Assembly (NCBI GenBank): GCA_001839685.1
Contig: MLAK01001175.1
Coordinates: 1 to 29,145, forward strand
Length of the DNA stretch: 29,145 bases
Direction of reading: 5' to 3'
Source: Tritrichomonas foetus
Taxonomy: Eukaryota; Parabasalia; Tritrichomonadida; Tritrichomonadidae
Every line of letters begins with the position of its first letter. Position 1 is the stretch's first letter. Below the pieces are notes generated by a model. That model ran no database searches. It saw only the letters and a list, made by a program, of their open reading frames with translations, and was not told the origin of the DNA. Positions 18,592-27,475 of the stretch are shown here, piece after piece. A program made the translations under genes and the position numbers.

Positions 18592-19953
18592 TTATAAACG
18601 CATGATGTGACAAAGAAGCGAATCCAAGTCTTTTTTGTTCCCTTTCCTTAGCGAAATCGCAAGATGCTGCACTTTTTTAACATTTTCTGTCTGGTTCAAA
18701 ATGGCAAGAACAGCTTCAGCGTTTTCTCCAAGGGTTTCAAGGTGTTTTTCTCTTGAACGCTTCTCATCACGCGTCATTTTCGGTAGAAACCAAAATAAGT
18801 CCTGGCGCAGGACATTTAGTTCATTTTTTCGCACAGGTGTGCCTAAAACTTTGACAAAGTAATCTTCCACAGACTTCCTTCCCGTGCTGACCGTAAGCGT
18901 GGGCGCAAGGCACCCACAAGGACAGGCATTCGAGAAAGTTGTCTTATTTGTTTCAGATTGAACTTCATCAGTTTGTGAATTCAAATAAATCGAATTTCTT
19001 TTTGGGTCTTCTCTATTTTTATCTTTGAATGTAGCAGAAGTATTCTTTCTTCGTCTAGACGGTTTGTTAGAACTAATACCTCTGGTACTGATAAGTTGTC
19101 TGCCTTTGGTGGGCTGTTGAAAGACAACATTCGAAGTTGGAAAACTGTTAAAAAATTGACCATTTAAACCGTTTTGATGAATATTTATTCCAATATTTTG
19201 AATCATAGGAACATTGTTTGGAGTCAATAATATATTATTAAACTGTCCAATGTTTTGGTTCACCATCAGGGAATTCTGTTGGTTATTCATAAACAATGAA
19301 TCATGAAAAAAACTTCCACTAATTGGATCAAAATTCATCACTTGAGAATTCTGGTCAGTCATTTGTCTAAAGTGTTGCGAATCTAAATTACACATAGAAA
19401 CATTTTGATCAATAGAATTATTAAAAGATGGACTTTCGGTCTGACATGTGACATGAAATGATTTCCCGGGATCAGGGTCCAATTTCTCATTTTCTTCATC
19501 TACATTGTTTTTATCTTGTCTATCAAAAGAGAAAAATTCAGAACAAATCTTGTTTTGATCAGAAATGTATTCATCTGAATCTGCAATATCGTTCATTGAG
19601 AAAAAGAAGCCATCGCTATCGAAAGTTTCTAGACATGAGTCGTTATCGTTGTTTGAAAATTCGGATCCGATTGATGGACTGCTCATTTCGGACGAATTAT
19701 TATATTCCGAAATATTACAGCAAGCCTCCTGACTATCCGTATCGTTCATTGATTGTGAATCACAACTGTCGCCCAATTGTGCGTTTCCTTCTTGTGAAAA
19801 TTTGAAAATTTGATTTTCGGCATTGATTCTTTCCTGAGCGTTTTGGATATTGAAAATATGAGCCTCTTCAAGTCTTTCGCTTGGGTCTCTCCAATCCTCG
19901 TCGTCTGAAGATTCATTGTTACTTTGCATCAGCCAACTTTGATGTTGTAACAT
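18592..19953 (-). CDS. Unrecognised acidic, Asn-rich protein with small C-terminal domain (453 aa)
   Basis: I do not recognise a family. Residues 1 to about 290 are low-complexity, rich in Asn, Ser, Asp and Gln, with acidic patches (SSDDEDW at 15-21, NDNDSC) and Met/Asn/Gln-rich stretches, and are presumably disordered. Residues 297-303 (KPSRRRK) form a basic patch resembling a nuclear import signal. The C-terminus (about 340-453) looks folded: a Cys cluster (ACPCGC at 343-348) followed by amphipathic helices containing FWFLPKMTRDEK. This layout, an acidic region plus a compact basic domain, would suit a nuclear regulatory protein, but that is inference. A TCATTTT initiator match lies 10 nt before the ATG, and the stop is in TAAA. 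It is divergent from APC10 over 387 nt. Confidence 0.75.
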   Translation of the reverse strand: MLQHQSWLMQSNNESSDDEDWRDPSERLEEAHIFNIQNAQERINAENQIFKFSQEGNAQLGDSCDSQSMNDTDSQEACCNISEYNNSSEMSSPSIGSEFSNNDNDSCLETFDSDGFFFSMNDIADSDEYISDQNKICSEFFSFDRQDKNNVDEENEKLDPDPGKSFHVTCQTESPSFNNSIDQNVSMCNLDSQHFRQMTDQNSQVMNFDPISGSFFHDSLFMNNQQNSLMVNQNIGQFNNILLTPNNVPMIQNIGINIHQNGLNGQFFNSFPTSNVVFQQPTKGRQLISTRGISSNKPSRRRKNTSATFKDKNREDPKRNSIYLNSQTDEVQSETNKTTFSNACPCGCLAPTLTVSTGRKSVEDYFVKVLGTPVRKNELNVLRQDLFWFLPKMTRDEKRSREKHLETLGENAEAVLAILNQTENVKKVQHLAISLRKGNKKDLDSLLCHIMRL

Positions 19954-19958
19954 GATTC

Positions 19959-19965
19959 AAAATGA
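19959..19965 (-). promoter_or_regulatory. Initiator (Inr) element of the 453-aa protein gene
   Basis: On the minus strand the sequence TCATTTT fits the trichomonad initiator TCA(+1)Y(T/A). The predicted +1 A is 10 nt from the ATG, giving a very short 5' leader as is normal in trichomonads. Assignment rests on the motif match and spacing alone. Confidence 0.55.
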
Positions 19966-20340
19966 CTCTCAATTTAACAGACGGGTTTTTCAATGATGAG
20001 GTGACTTATCGAGGTTCTGAATTCATTATCAAAATGTTGATAACGATTATTTTGCATTGAATTATATTTTAATATACTCTCAACATGGCGAATTTTTCAT
20101 TGAAAACGAAAACTCTCTCATTCAATTTTGTTTTCCTTGACATTGTTACTTGAAACTTGTATAATAATTCCAACAGTACATTCCTACAGAACTCTGATCA
20201 TTCATCTTTGTAAATTTACTATTCGGAAGATGTAACCAATTTTTAATATGAATGTATGAGTGTATAATCAATTCAGTTTTTTATTCAAATAATTGACCTT
20301 GATTGTGTCGGTTTATTAATTTGTTTTCAATTTGCTCCAA
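19966..20340. other. Divergent intergenic region between the 453-aa gene and APC10
   Basis: This AT-rich region must hold the promoters of two genes reading outward. Apart from the initiator at its left edge I see no RNA gene, long repeat or clear regulatory motif. No good initiator match lies near the APC10 ATG. Confidence 0.5.
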
Positions 20341-20832
20341 ATGCGAAGCTTAACTTACCGAGACATGACGAAATCCGCTCTTTGGACAGTTTCCACTGTT
20401 AAAGGTGGGTACGACATATCATCAATGTTCGACAACAAAACAGACACTTTTTGGCAATCTGATGCCATTCCACCACATTGGATTTGCGCCCAGTTTTCAA
20501 AACAGACTATGTTATCGAAACTCTCTTTATATCTAGCGATTCAACAGGACGAAACATATACTCCAACTGAACTAGTGATTCATGTTGGAACAGACCCAAT
20601 GAATTTAACAGAGTTTAAGAAAGAACAATTAGTTCATTTCCAAGGTTGGGTTGATATTGATTTAAATGTGTCAACTATATTTCTCAAAATCTCTTTTACG
20701 AAGAATCATCAAGGAGGAAGAGATTCTCGAATTAGACAAATAAAGTTGCTAGGTGCTCCATATTCACCATGTATTGACTCAAGCGTATGTTTTCTATCAC
20801 CTGAAGTAACAAAATTCCTATCTATTCGTTAA
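20341..20832 (+). CDS. APC10: Anaphase-promoting complex subunit 10 (DOC domain)
   Basis: APC10/Doc1 is the processivity subunit of the APC/C ubiquitin ligase and, with a co-activator, recognises the destruction box of mitotic substrates. The 163-residue product is a single DOC (galactose-binding-like) domain with the family signatures ALWTVSTVKGG (13-23), DTFWQSDAIPPHW (35-47), YTPTELVIHVG (73-83), and NHQGGRDSRIRQIK (122-135), the D-box-contacting loop region. It ends in Ser-Ile-Arg, so the C-terminal Ile-Arg tail that binds TPR subunits such as APC3 is preserved. The first ATG in frame is at 20341; an upstream TTG is ignored. Human APC10 is 185 residues, so this is a compact version with a short N-terminal extension. 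The stop lies in TAAA. It converges with the mutarotase gene. Confidence 0.95.
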   Translation: MRSLTYRDMTKSALWTVSTVKGGYDISSMFDNKTDTFWQSDAIPPHWICAQFSKQTMLSKLSLYLAIQQDETYTPTELVIHVGTDPMNLTEFKKEQLVHFQGWVDIDLNVSTIFLKISFTKNHQGGRDSRIRQIKLLGAPYSPCIDSSVCFLSPEVTKFLSIR

Positions 20833-21084
20833 ATATATAAATATTTTTTTGATTATGGTAATTCATCCAATATATTTCTAATTTGATGAAACATTTTTTC
20901 ATTGGAAAGCTTTCATATTCATTATCTCATCTATAATCTAATATTAAAATGCAGAATACTACAAACGAATCTAATTGATAATTATTATCTCCATAACGAA
21001 AAGAGAATTCCATTCACAAAAAATCAACCAAAGCATTTTTTGTTTCTACCTAAAATTATTTTCCAATATCATCGAATTAAAAAA

Positions 21085-21104
21085 TAAATAAATAAATAAA
21101 TAAA
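21085..21104 (+). repeat. (TAAA)5 microsatellite
   Basis: Five consecutive TAAA units lie between the convergent APC10 and mutarotase 3' ends. TAAA is also the trichomonad poly(A) signal word, but the tract is about 250 nt past the APC10 stop, which has its own TAAA. It is probably a simple repeat. Confidence 0.8.
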
Positions 21105-21121
21105 TAGTAAAACTTAGTTGT

Positions 21122-22189
21122 TTAAGCGTAGGCCTTGTAAGTGATGGTGTGGTTGTATGTTTGGCATGGTCTCAAGAGACAGCTTGGGAAGTGGCCTTGG
21201 TTTGGTGTATCTGGGAAGTATTGGGCTTCAAGGCAGAATGCGTAGCGGTGGTTATTCTTTGTGCCTGGAGCTGTTCCATCACAACCATCGAGATAGTTGC
21301 CTGTGTAAAGCTGGATACCTGGGAGTGTGGTTGACACTTCAAGTGTAATTCCAGTCTTATCTGAATGGGCGGTTGCTGCTTTGGTCATATCTCCAGCAGT
21401 ACGATGATTGATTACATAAGTGTGGTCATAACCTGCTCCGAATTTAAGTTGTTCATCGTCGGCTTCGATTCTTTCATTGATGAGGTGAGGTGAAGTGAAA
21501 TCAAAGTTTGTGTTCTTAACTGGTCGGATTTCTCCATATGGAATATTTGTGTCATCTCCTGGAAGGAACCAGTTGCAATTAAGTGTGAGTGAAGTATCCA
21601 TGGCGCAGCAGTTTCCTCCGTGAAGATTGAAGAAGGAGTGGTTTGTGACTGAACAAACGGTCGCCTTATCGGTAGTTGCACGTGTATTGAAAACGAGTTC
21701 ATTGTCTTCTGTAAGTGTGAACTTGAGGTTGGCTGTGAGGTTTCCTGGGAATCCGTTTTCACCATCTGGTGATGTGTGGACAAGGTGGAGGTAATTTGGC
21801 TTGTATTCGACAACATCGAATACTCTGTTGTGGAAGCCTGTCAAATCGCCGCTGTGAAGGTTGTTTGGTCCGTTGTTTATTGGTAAGTTGTATTCTGTGC
21901 CGTCAATGACGAATTTTCCTTTTGCGATACGATTGCAATATCTACCAACGGTGGCGCCGAGGAACCTTGTTGGGTTGTCTGTGTAGGATTTGAGTGTCGG
22001 CTGGCCGAGGACGATGTTTGTTGGCTTTCCGTTCTTATCATTGACGACAAATGAGACAATGATGGCACCGAAGTTTGAAATACAAACTTCAGCACCTTTT
22101 GAGTTCTTGAGGATGTAGAGATCGACTTGTTTGCCCTGTACTACGCCTTTGAAGTCAGCTGGGTTGATTCCGGCAAGAGTTGTAGCCAT
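21122..22189 (-). CDS. galM: Aldose 1-epimerase (galactose mutarotase)
   Basis: It interconverts alpha and beta anomers of hexoses such as galactose and glucose, feeding the Leloir pathway and glycolysis in the cytosol. The 355-residue product has the full GalM signature: GATVGRYCNRIAKGKF (78-93, substrate-binding Asn86-Arg87), NNGPNNLHSGDLTGFHNRVF (105-124, His112), VTNHSFFNLHG with general-acid His184, GYDHTYVIN with Asp255, and the catalytic base Glu321 in CLEAQYFPD. Length is typical. The frame stays open a further 44 codons upstream, but the ATG at 22187-22189 is chosen because the signature begins right after it and a TCACTTT initiator lies 12 nt before it. Codons are enriched in C/G at third positions, suggesting high expression. 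The stop lies in TAAA. The sequence looks bacterial-type, so ancient transfer is possible but untested. Confidence 0.96.
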   Translation of the reverse strand: MATTLAGINPADFKGVVQGKQVDLYILKNSKGAEVCISNFGAIIVSFVVNDKNGKPTNIVLGQPTLKSYTDNPTRFLGATVGRYCNRIAKGKFVIDGTEYNLPINNGPNNLHSGDLTGFHNRVFDVVEYKPNYLHLVHTSPDGENGFPGNLTANLKFTLTEDNELVFNTRATTDKATVCSVTNHSFFNLHGGNCCAMDTSLTLNCNWFLPGDDTNIPYGEIRPVKNTNFDFTSPHLINERIEADDEQLKFGAGYDHTYVINHRTAGDMTKAATAHSDKTGITLEVSTTLPGIQLYTGNYLDGCDGTAPGTKNNHRYAFCLEAQYFPDTPNQGHFPSCLLRPCQTYNHTITYKAYA

Positions 22190-22196
22190 TTTTAAT

Positions 22197-22203
22197 AAAG
22201 TGA
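22197..22203 (-). promoter_or_regulatory. Initiator (Inr) element of the mutarotase gene
   Basis: TCACTTT on the minus strand fits the trichomonad initiator TCA(+1)Y(T/A). The +1 A (complement of 22201) lies 12 nt upstream of the ATG at 22189. This supports choosing that ATG and makes the upstream in-frame extension untranslated. Confidence 0.65.
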
Positions 22204-23170
22204 AGTGGAGGAAGAAAGAGTTAAGGTCTCTCAAAAAGTTCCATCTCTGAGAATTACTGTTGTAAAAATATTGAATTGAAATCAATGAAAATTTTTGTGA
22301 AGATGTAACTTTCTTCAACAATATACTTTAGTATCCTTTAAACTCTGATTAAAAAAGCATACACTAGATTTGTACACTACATAGTGTTAATATACCTAAA
22401 GTACAGGTAAAATTTCCAATTCCTGCCAAATATTGAAAAATGAAATTTGATCTACTAAGATATATTCGAGGAAGCAAATATATTATAAACATATAACATA
22501 AATAAAAAAGTAAATAATCATTATTCACAGAGATTAAACCGATAAGAAGGAGTTTTTGCACGCAAATGAGGTTGATAAAAATTAGCGTCATCTTAAACAA
22601 TTAGTTATTTTTTAAGTTTTAATGCAAATCTGTACAAAAATATGATTATAGCGTGAAAAATGGTTTTTCGAAGATCTTTCCATGAAAAATTCACTAAAGT
22701 TGTTAAATTTAGTGAATTTATTGGCTTACTCAGTATAATTATTTTGCATAATGACGAATTAAACCTTTTTAAGATGTCAATGGCTATCGCAGAGTGATAT
22801 TGCTTCTAATAAGTTAGAACTTTTTCTGAAGAGATTATCGAGATCTTCACAAAATGAGAACCCATGTTTAGGGAATATCTCGAGAAAATATCATGAAAAA
22901 ACTATTTTCATTTGTAAAATAAAATATATATATCATAATATGTTATATTAGGATATTCAAAAATTGTTGGTGTTAATAATCTTCTTTTTAATCTTCAAAG
23001 ATTCTTTTTCTCTTGAACGGATTCCTTGTGAAAATAAAAATTGATAATAAATGTGTAAAGTTTTCATAAATAAGAAACTATTGGGAGATGTTATTTTTCT
23101 ATACATTTGATTCCAAATATGTCATGGATGTGAAAATTTTGTTCGTTACAAAAAGTGGAAAATTTTAAAC
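22204..23170. other. Long AT-rich intergenic region with an inverted repeat
   Basis: This is the largest gene-free part of the window, about 1 kb, between two divergent genes. It holds a 12-bp inverted repeat at 22687-22719. A hydrophobic 78-codon frame at 22364-22600 (-) has no family resemblance and lies in AT-rich DNA, so I do not call it a gene. No tRNA or other RNA gene was recognised. Confidence 0.5.
22687..22719. repeat. 12-bp inverted repeat with 9-nt loop
   Basis: AAATTCACTAAA at 22687-22698 and TTTAGTGAATTT at 22708-22719 are exact reverse complements. It lies about 500 nt from either flanking start codon, so it is more likely a structural or element-derived hairpin than a core promoter part. 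Confidence 0.6.
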
Positions 23171-23172
23171 GT

Positions 23173-23177
23173 TCACA
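23173..23177 (+). promoter_or_regulatory. Possible initiator of the coiled-coil protein gene
   Basis: TCACA fits the trichomonad initiator TCA(+1)Y(T/A), with the +1 A at 23175, 29 nt before the ATG at 23204. A second TCA-containing word (TCAACTT) nearer the ATG fits less well. Confidence 0.35.
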
Positions 23178-23203
23178 AAACATATCCCTTTATCTTTCAA
23201 CTT

Positions 23204-24130
23204 ATGAGCGATTTTTCCTTTACAGCTGACGACATCGATGATATATCAAGTGGAACTTTATCGGATGACGACATTTCTTTGCCTCCAGAAATTCTAGAAA
23301 GAGAACGCCAATTGATGGAAAGGAATCGACAGCTCGAACAGCGCGTAAAAGATTTAATGAAGTCAACTATTGATTCAGAAGAGCTAGGACCTAGAAAATC
23401 AAAGAAAATGAAACCAAGCTCTCCTTTGCAATCTCAAGATCAATTACCTAAGGCGCGACAATCACCATCAAATAAAAATATAATTGAAGTTGATGTCCCT
23501 ATAAATGTTGAACCACTTCAAGAAGTAAGAATAGATCCAGTTCCAGAGTTAAGAGAAGCGTTTCATAAAATCGCTCAAGAAATTCAAGGTGTGAATGAGC
23601 AAATAGCTGAAGTTGAATCAAATAAATCAAAATGTGATGTTGTTATTTCAAAGCTTCAAGCCGATTTGAAGCGTACTCAAGTTGATAATGAAAGAGCAGC
23701 ACAAGAAACGATAGAACTGACAAATCAAATTGAAAACAGTAAAGCAAAAATCCAACAATTAAAAGCAGATATAAATTCAGCAAGGTTATCAAAAATTGAT
23801 CATGTTCAACATCAAAATGAAGCTAAGCAGAAACAAATGCTTTTGGAGAAAAAGATTAAAAGACAAAAAGTTGCTGCTGAAAGAATTCAATCACAAATAA
23901 ATATGATGCAAACAACTGAAATGAAAGCAGCAAAAATTAGCAGTGATAGACAAAAAATGCAACAACAAATTGATCATGAAAAGAAAGCATTAAGACAATT
24001 GAAATTACTTTTGTCAGATATCCAACGTGCTGCAAATCATGAAGAAAAAATATTCGATCATCTCCAATCAGCCAAAAACCTACCGCTATCATCCGAAACA
24101 GTTGAACGTGCACTTTCACAACTTTTGTAA
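23204..24130 (+). CDS. Unrecognised coiled-coil protein (308 aa)
   Basis: I do not recognise a family. The N-terminus (1-28) is acidic (FTADDIDDISSG, SDDDISLPP). Residues about 28-52 form a short Glu/Arg-rich helix, and about 55-105 is a basic, Ser/Pro-rich linker with a KSKKMK patch. A long coiled coil rich in Gln, Lys, Glu and Ala with heptad-spaced Ile/Leu fills about 108-290. There is no membrane segment. Such proteins occur in centrosomal, flagellar-apparatus, kinetochore and cytoskeletal structures, and the sequence alone does not decide among these. The ATG at 23204 is the first in frame, and the stop lies in TAAA. It is followed in the same direction by the condensin-2 subunit after 678 nt. 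Confidence 0.8.
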   Translation: MSDFSFTADDIDDISSGTLSDDDISLPPEILERERQLMERNRQLEQRVKDLMKSTIDSEELGPRKSKKMKPSSPLQSQDQLPKARQSPSNKNIIEVDVPINVEPLQEVRIDPVPELREAFHKIAQEIQGVNEQIAEVESNKSKCDVVISKLQADLKRTQVDNERAAQETIELTNQIENSKAKIQQLKADINSARLSKIDHVQHQNEAKQKQMLLEKKIKRQKVAAERIQSQINMMQTTEMKAAKISSDRQKMQQQIDHEKKALRQLKLLLSDIQRAANHEEKIFDHLQSAKNLPLSSETVERALSQLL

Positions 24131-24749
24131 ATGTTTTTATTTTTCTACTGAATAAATATGATATTAAAATAAATTAATATTTTATCTCGGTGGATGTCCA
24201 AAGTGAATCCATAAAACAGTTTAAATTGGTTGGGTTGCAATAGCTAATTAAGTCCATTCTACATTTGGTTCGTTTTGTTGATTGAGTGGAGTTTGCGAAT
24301 CTAAGCAAATAAAAGTGAAAAGAAATATGGCGTGGCATAAATTTAATATATTGAAAATTAAAAGAAATTCTAAGTCTCGAAAAAAAAAATATTATTGGGT
24401 TTACTACAACAAAATAAAATTACTAAACCATTTTGGTGAGTATCCTTAAATTTTAAATCTATGATTGCTATTAAAAGAAGATTTTATAAATCAGATGAAA
24501 GACGTATGGAACCGTATGAGTTGGAAAAAAAGATTATGATAATTATTTGATTCTCATGTATTGTAAAACACTTTCTATCTATTTTGATCAATATATTTAA
24601 TGATTAAATTATTTTATATGAGCACTAGGCAAAAAAAAATGCTATTTCATTTCTCAACTTCTACGGCCAAAAAAATCCTTTTCAAACATATGTATATCAT
24701 TTCCCTCAAAGGGAGGTTACTTTCACCTCATCTGATTTTGAGATCATGA

Positions 24750-24771
24750 TTTAAATATGTACATATTTAAA
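24750..24771. promoter_or_regulatory. Perfect 22-bp palindrome upstream of CAP-G2
   Basis: TTTAAATATGTACATATTTAAA is an exact palindrome with no loop, centred 49 nt before the CAP-G2 ATG. Perfect palindromes of this length are rare even in AT-rich DNA. Its position suggests a site for a dimeric regulator; this is inference. Confidence 0.5.
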
Positions 24772-24793
24772 CGGTCGTCAATACTGCCGTTTA
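24768..24793. promoter_or_regulatory. TAAACGG/CCGTTTA inverted pair upstream of CAP-G2
   Basis: TAAACGG (24768-24774) and CCGTTTA (24787-24793) are exact reverse complements 12 nt apart, ending 15 nt before the ATG. Each holds AACGG, the core word of the Myb-bound mitosis-specific activator elements known in plants. Trichomonads have many Myb proteins, so a Myb site pair at a mitotic gene is plausible but unproven. Confidence 0.45.
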
Positions 24794-24808
24794 TTAATAG
24801 AAATAGTC

Positions 24809-27475
24809 ATGCCACCCATAAAGGATTTTCAAGAAGTACACCAGACTTTCCAGACTGCACTTTCAAAATCAGCGAAAGCGCGTGATATTAATGCAGCTAT
24901 TAAACTTTTAGACTCTCTTCAAAGTACTGATCTATCCATTGATGAAGCGAAGGAAGTTGTTGATGACCTTGATCAATGTTTCGTTGTTCCAAATTTCATT
25001 AAAACCGAAAAAGGAAAGAAATTTTTATCAAGCATTGTTTTGATTTCTATTGATAGATTGAAAGATTTAGGAAGAATCATCAGAGACACTTTCAGACTTA
25101 AAACAGCATTTCCATCACAATTGGGCGATGTTGTTCTGAATGCATGGAATACAGCAAATATTAATGAACGATCAATAATTCAAACCACTGTTTTAAAGGA
25201 TATCATTGAATGTGCTATTTTGGCTGCCAAACCATATATAAGCAAAAACTGTCGATTATTTATGGAGCCGTTTCACGCAAAAAGGAGGAGGAAAGAATTG
25301 AGTGTAACACTTGTTCAGGTTTATCAACCAGTTATTTTTAGATATTTACACTCAGCTAATCCAGTTGTTCGATTGAATGCTTTATTAATTTTTGGATCAG
25401 CATTCCCTCTCCAGTCCTCACAATTTACAGCTGAGAAAAACTCACAACTATTAGAAGAGCAAATAAATGAACTACATCAATCTCTTGCTGATGAGTCACC
25501 AAAGGTTCGAGCATCAGCAGCCAAATCTGTTTGTAGGATTTTATATCAATGGTGGGAAATTTTCAATAATCAAACTCGAACAGATTTCATTAATTATTTA
25601 ACAGATGAACTCTGTTTTGATTCTAGTTCATCATCAGTAAGAACCGCTGTCGTTGAAGGAATTGATTATTTACTTGGTAGATATGAAAGTGTTGATTACA
25701 TTCTTCCACATTTACCAAAGATGGGATACTTACTTCATGATCCTGTGGAATCTGTTCGTATCCAATTTGTCAGACTTTTAACGACAGTTAATCCAATCAA
25801 AAACCTGAATATTTTTACCATTGTCCATATCGACCATTTAATTTATCGTCTTAAAGTTGATACAACTCGATCAGCTACTGCAGTTTGCCAACTTCTTCAG
25901 CCATCCCTGTTTCCACCACCTTCAAATAAAGGAAAAGAAAGAACTTGTAATACTCGAAGAGTTGCCCGCTGCATATTTTTAATGGAAAGAAATCTTGATG
26001 CTGCTGAAAAATTTTATAGCATTCTACCAAAATTCGTGTCAACTGATGAAATATTATGTTTCTTAAGATTTGCTTATTACTGGGCAGAACAAACAGTGAA
26101 AGGAAGACCACCAAAATTACCAACAATGAAATTAGTTGGAAATGAAAAACTTGTTCTTCCAGAATTCCAAGGAGAAAACGATCTTGAACGTCTTGACTAT
26201 AAACCACATCAAGCAATTTGGGTGATTATCTCATGTCTCACAGGATATCTTTCACGTAAAGCCAAAAGTGACATAAATGAGCTTAAAGAACAAACATTTC
26301 CGAATTTCAATTCTAGAAAAGTGATAGAATATTTACCATCTGGACTTCATTATGCTTTATTTAACTTTTTGAGCTATTTCAATCCAACTGATGATGATAT
26401 TGAACTAGCCATTGAATATATGAGCAGTGATGATAATGAAGCTTGGTCTGAAGCTCTTCGATGCTTAGTAAAATGGAAGGCACTTGATTCATTCCTTCCA
26501 AAAATGATCAGAATTATCGAACTGGCTGGAAAAGACGATGAAGAAGAAGACGGAGAAAAAGATATTGGAGGAAAATTATCACGTGCAATTAAGTGCATTT
26601 CATTTATTTTCTCTAACACTGAACTTAGAAAGGTAGTAATTGATGATATTGATAATATTAAATTATTATCAGAAGGTTTAACTAAGTTCTTAACGATGCT
26701 TTTAATTAAATTAAACATTGATTTCGAAGGATCTGAAGAAATCGATGATGATACGAAAAATACAGCAGAAATCCTTCCTGATGTTTGCTTCACACAAGCA
26801 TTGGAGCTAATTATTGCATTAAGAGTACATTTATCAATTCAGCTTCTTAAAGAAGACGATGAAGAATCATTCAAATCATTCATCGATGTTATTAATACCT
26901 CAATATTTACGCCTATTGCTAGAGGAATTTTGTCAATTTATGGTCCAGACGACTTACAGGGTGATAATCTTTGTTATAAAGTACTTGTTACACTTTTAAC
27001 ATTAGTTGCTGATATGATGGCTCTTCATATCTTTGATGAAGAGAAATTTTACGTATTGCTTGGCACATATACAGATTGTATTGATAGTGATAATGGATAT
27101 GGTGACGATGTCAAAAAAGTTGCATTTGAATGTCTCTCGAAGATTGTTTTGAGTGTTGCAGTTGATATTGCACCAGGTGATGATTTGGTTCATCCAGCCA
27201 AGCCAATTATTTCACAAATGGTAAATAATGCAAACTCGAAAGATACAATCAATATTGTTAGGAATCTTGTTGACTCTCTTGTAAAAACACAACTGAAGAA
27301 GAGATGCATGCCATGGCTTAAAGATTCACTTGGTGATTTATTCATGGCTGATGAACTCGAAGAAGAAGGTGATAAAACTAATGAAGAAGAAGAAGAAGAA
27401 ACAGATCAAGTATCTGCAAAAGCTTTGAGAGCAACAATAACAGACGCAATATTGAAGCTTTCAGAAAAAGATTAA
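24809..27475 (+). CDS. NCAPG2: Condensin-2 complex subunit G2 (HEAT-repeat, CAP-G2)
   Basis: CAP-G2 is the HEAT-repeat subunit of condensin II, which compacts chromosomes for mitosis in the nucleus. The 888-residue product starts at the first in-frame ATG. After an N-terminal helical region (about 1-170) it shows the CAP-G2-like block: QPVIFRYLHSANPVVRLNAL, LADESPKVRASAAKSVCRIL, VRTAVVEGIDYLLG, LPKMGYLLHDPVESVRIQFV and LLQPSLFPP, all in about 170-375. More helical repeats follow, with an acidic insert near residue 575 and a Glu-rich acidic segment near 850-870. Animal CAP-G2 is about 1140 residues, so this is shorter. Condensin I CAP-G is the main alternative; the resemblance I see is to G2. 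The stop is TAA outside TAAA. Upstream palindromes may regulate it. Confidence 0.8.
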   Translation: MPPIKDFQEVHQTFQTALSKSAKARDINAAIKLLDSLQSTDLSIDEAKEVVDDLDQCFVVPNFIKTEKGKKFLSSIVLISIDRLKDLGRIIRDTFRLKTAFPSQLGDVVLNAWNTANINERSIIQTTVLKDIIECAILAAKPYISKNCRLFMEPFHAKRRRKELSVTLVQVYQPVIFRYLHSANPVVRLNALLIFGSAFPLQSSQFTAEKNSQLLEEQINELHQSLADESPKVRASAAKSVCRILYQWWEIFNNQTRTDFINYLTDELCFDSSSSSVRTAVVEGIDYLLGRYESVDYILPHLPKMGYLLHDPVESVRIQFVRLLTTVNPIKNLNIFTIVHIDHLIYRLKVDTTRSATAVCQLLQPSLFPPPSNKGKERTCNTRRVARCIFLMERNLDAAEKFYSILPKFVSTDEILCFLRFAYYWAEQTVKGRPPKLPTMKLVGNEKLVLPEFQGENDLERLDYKPHQAIWVIISCLTGYLSRKAKSDINELKEQTFPNFNSRKVIEYLPSGLHYALFNFLSYFNPTDDDIELAIEYMSSDDNEAWSEALRCLVKWKALDSFLPKMIRIIELAGKDDEEEDGEKDIGGKLSRAIKCISFIFSNTELRKVVIDDIDNIKLLSEGLTKFLTMLLIKLNIDFEGSEEIDDDTKNTAEILPDVCFTQALELIIALRVHLSIQLLKEDDEESFKSFIDVINTSIFTPIARGILSIYGPDDLQGDNLCYKVLVTLLTLVADMMALHIFDEEKFYVLLGTYTDCIDSDNGYGDDVKKVAFECLSKIVLSVAVDIAPGDDLVHPAKPIISQMVNNANSKDTINIVRNLVDSLVKTQLKKRCMPWLKDSLGDLFMADELEEEGDKTNEEEEEETDQVSAKALRATITDAILKLSEKD

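Larger units (their letters stand above)
24131..24808. other. Intergenic region upstream of the condensin gene
   Basis: This is AT-rich, gene-free DNA. The left 600 nt show nothing I can name. The right end, within 60 nt of the CAP-G2 ATG, holds two inverted repeats listed separately. Confidence 0.5.

Noticed and set aside
20905..20914. GAAAGCTTTC palindrome downstream of APC10
   Set aside because: A 10-bp palindrome is common by chance and it lies in 3' intergenic DNA.
21412..21816. 134-codon frame overlapping the mutarotase gene on the same strand
   Set aside because: It is a shifted-frame shadow of a well-supported gene, rich in Ser/Thr/Gln from the codon bias of galM.
22364..22600. 78-codon hydrophobic minus-strand frame in the 1-kb intergenic region
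   Set aside because: Hydrophobic peptides arise readily from AT-rich DNA. No family resemblance or initiator motif was seen.
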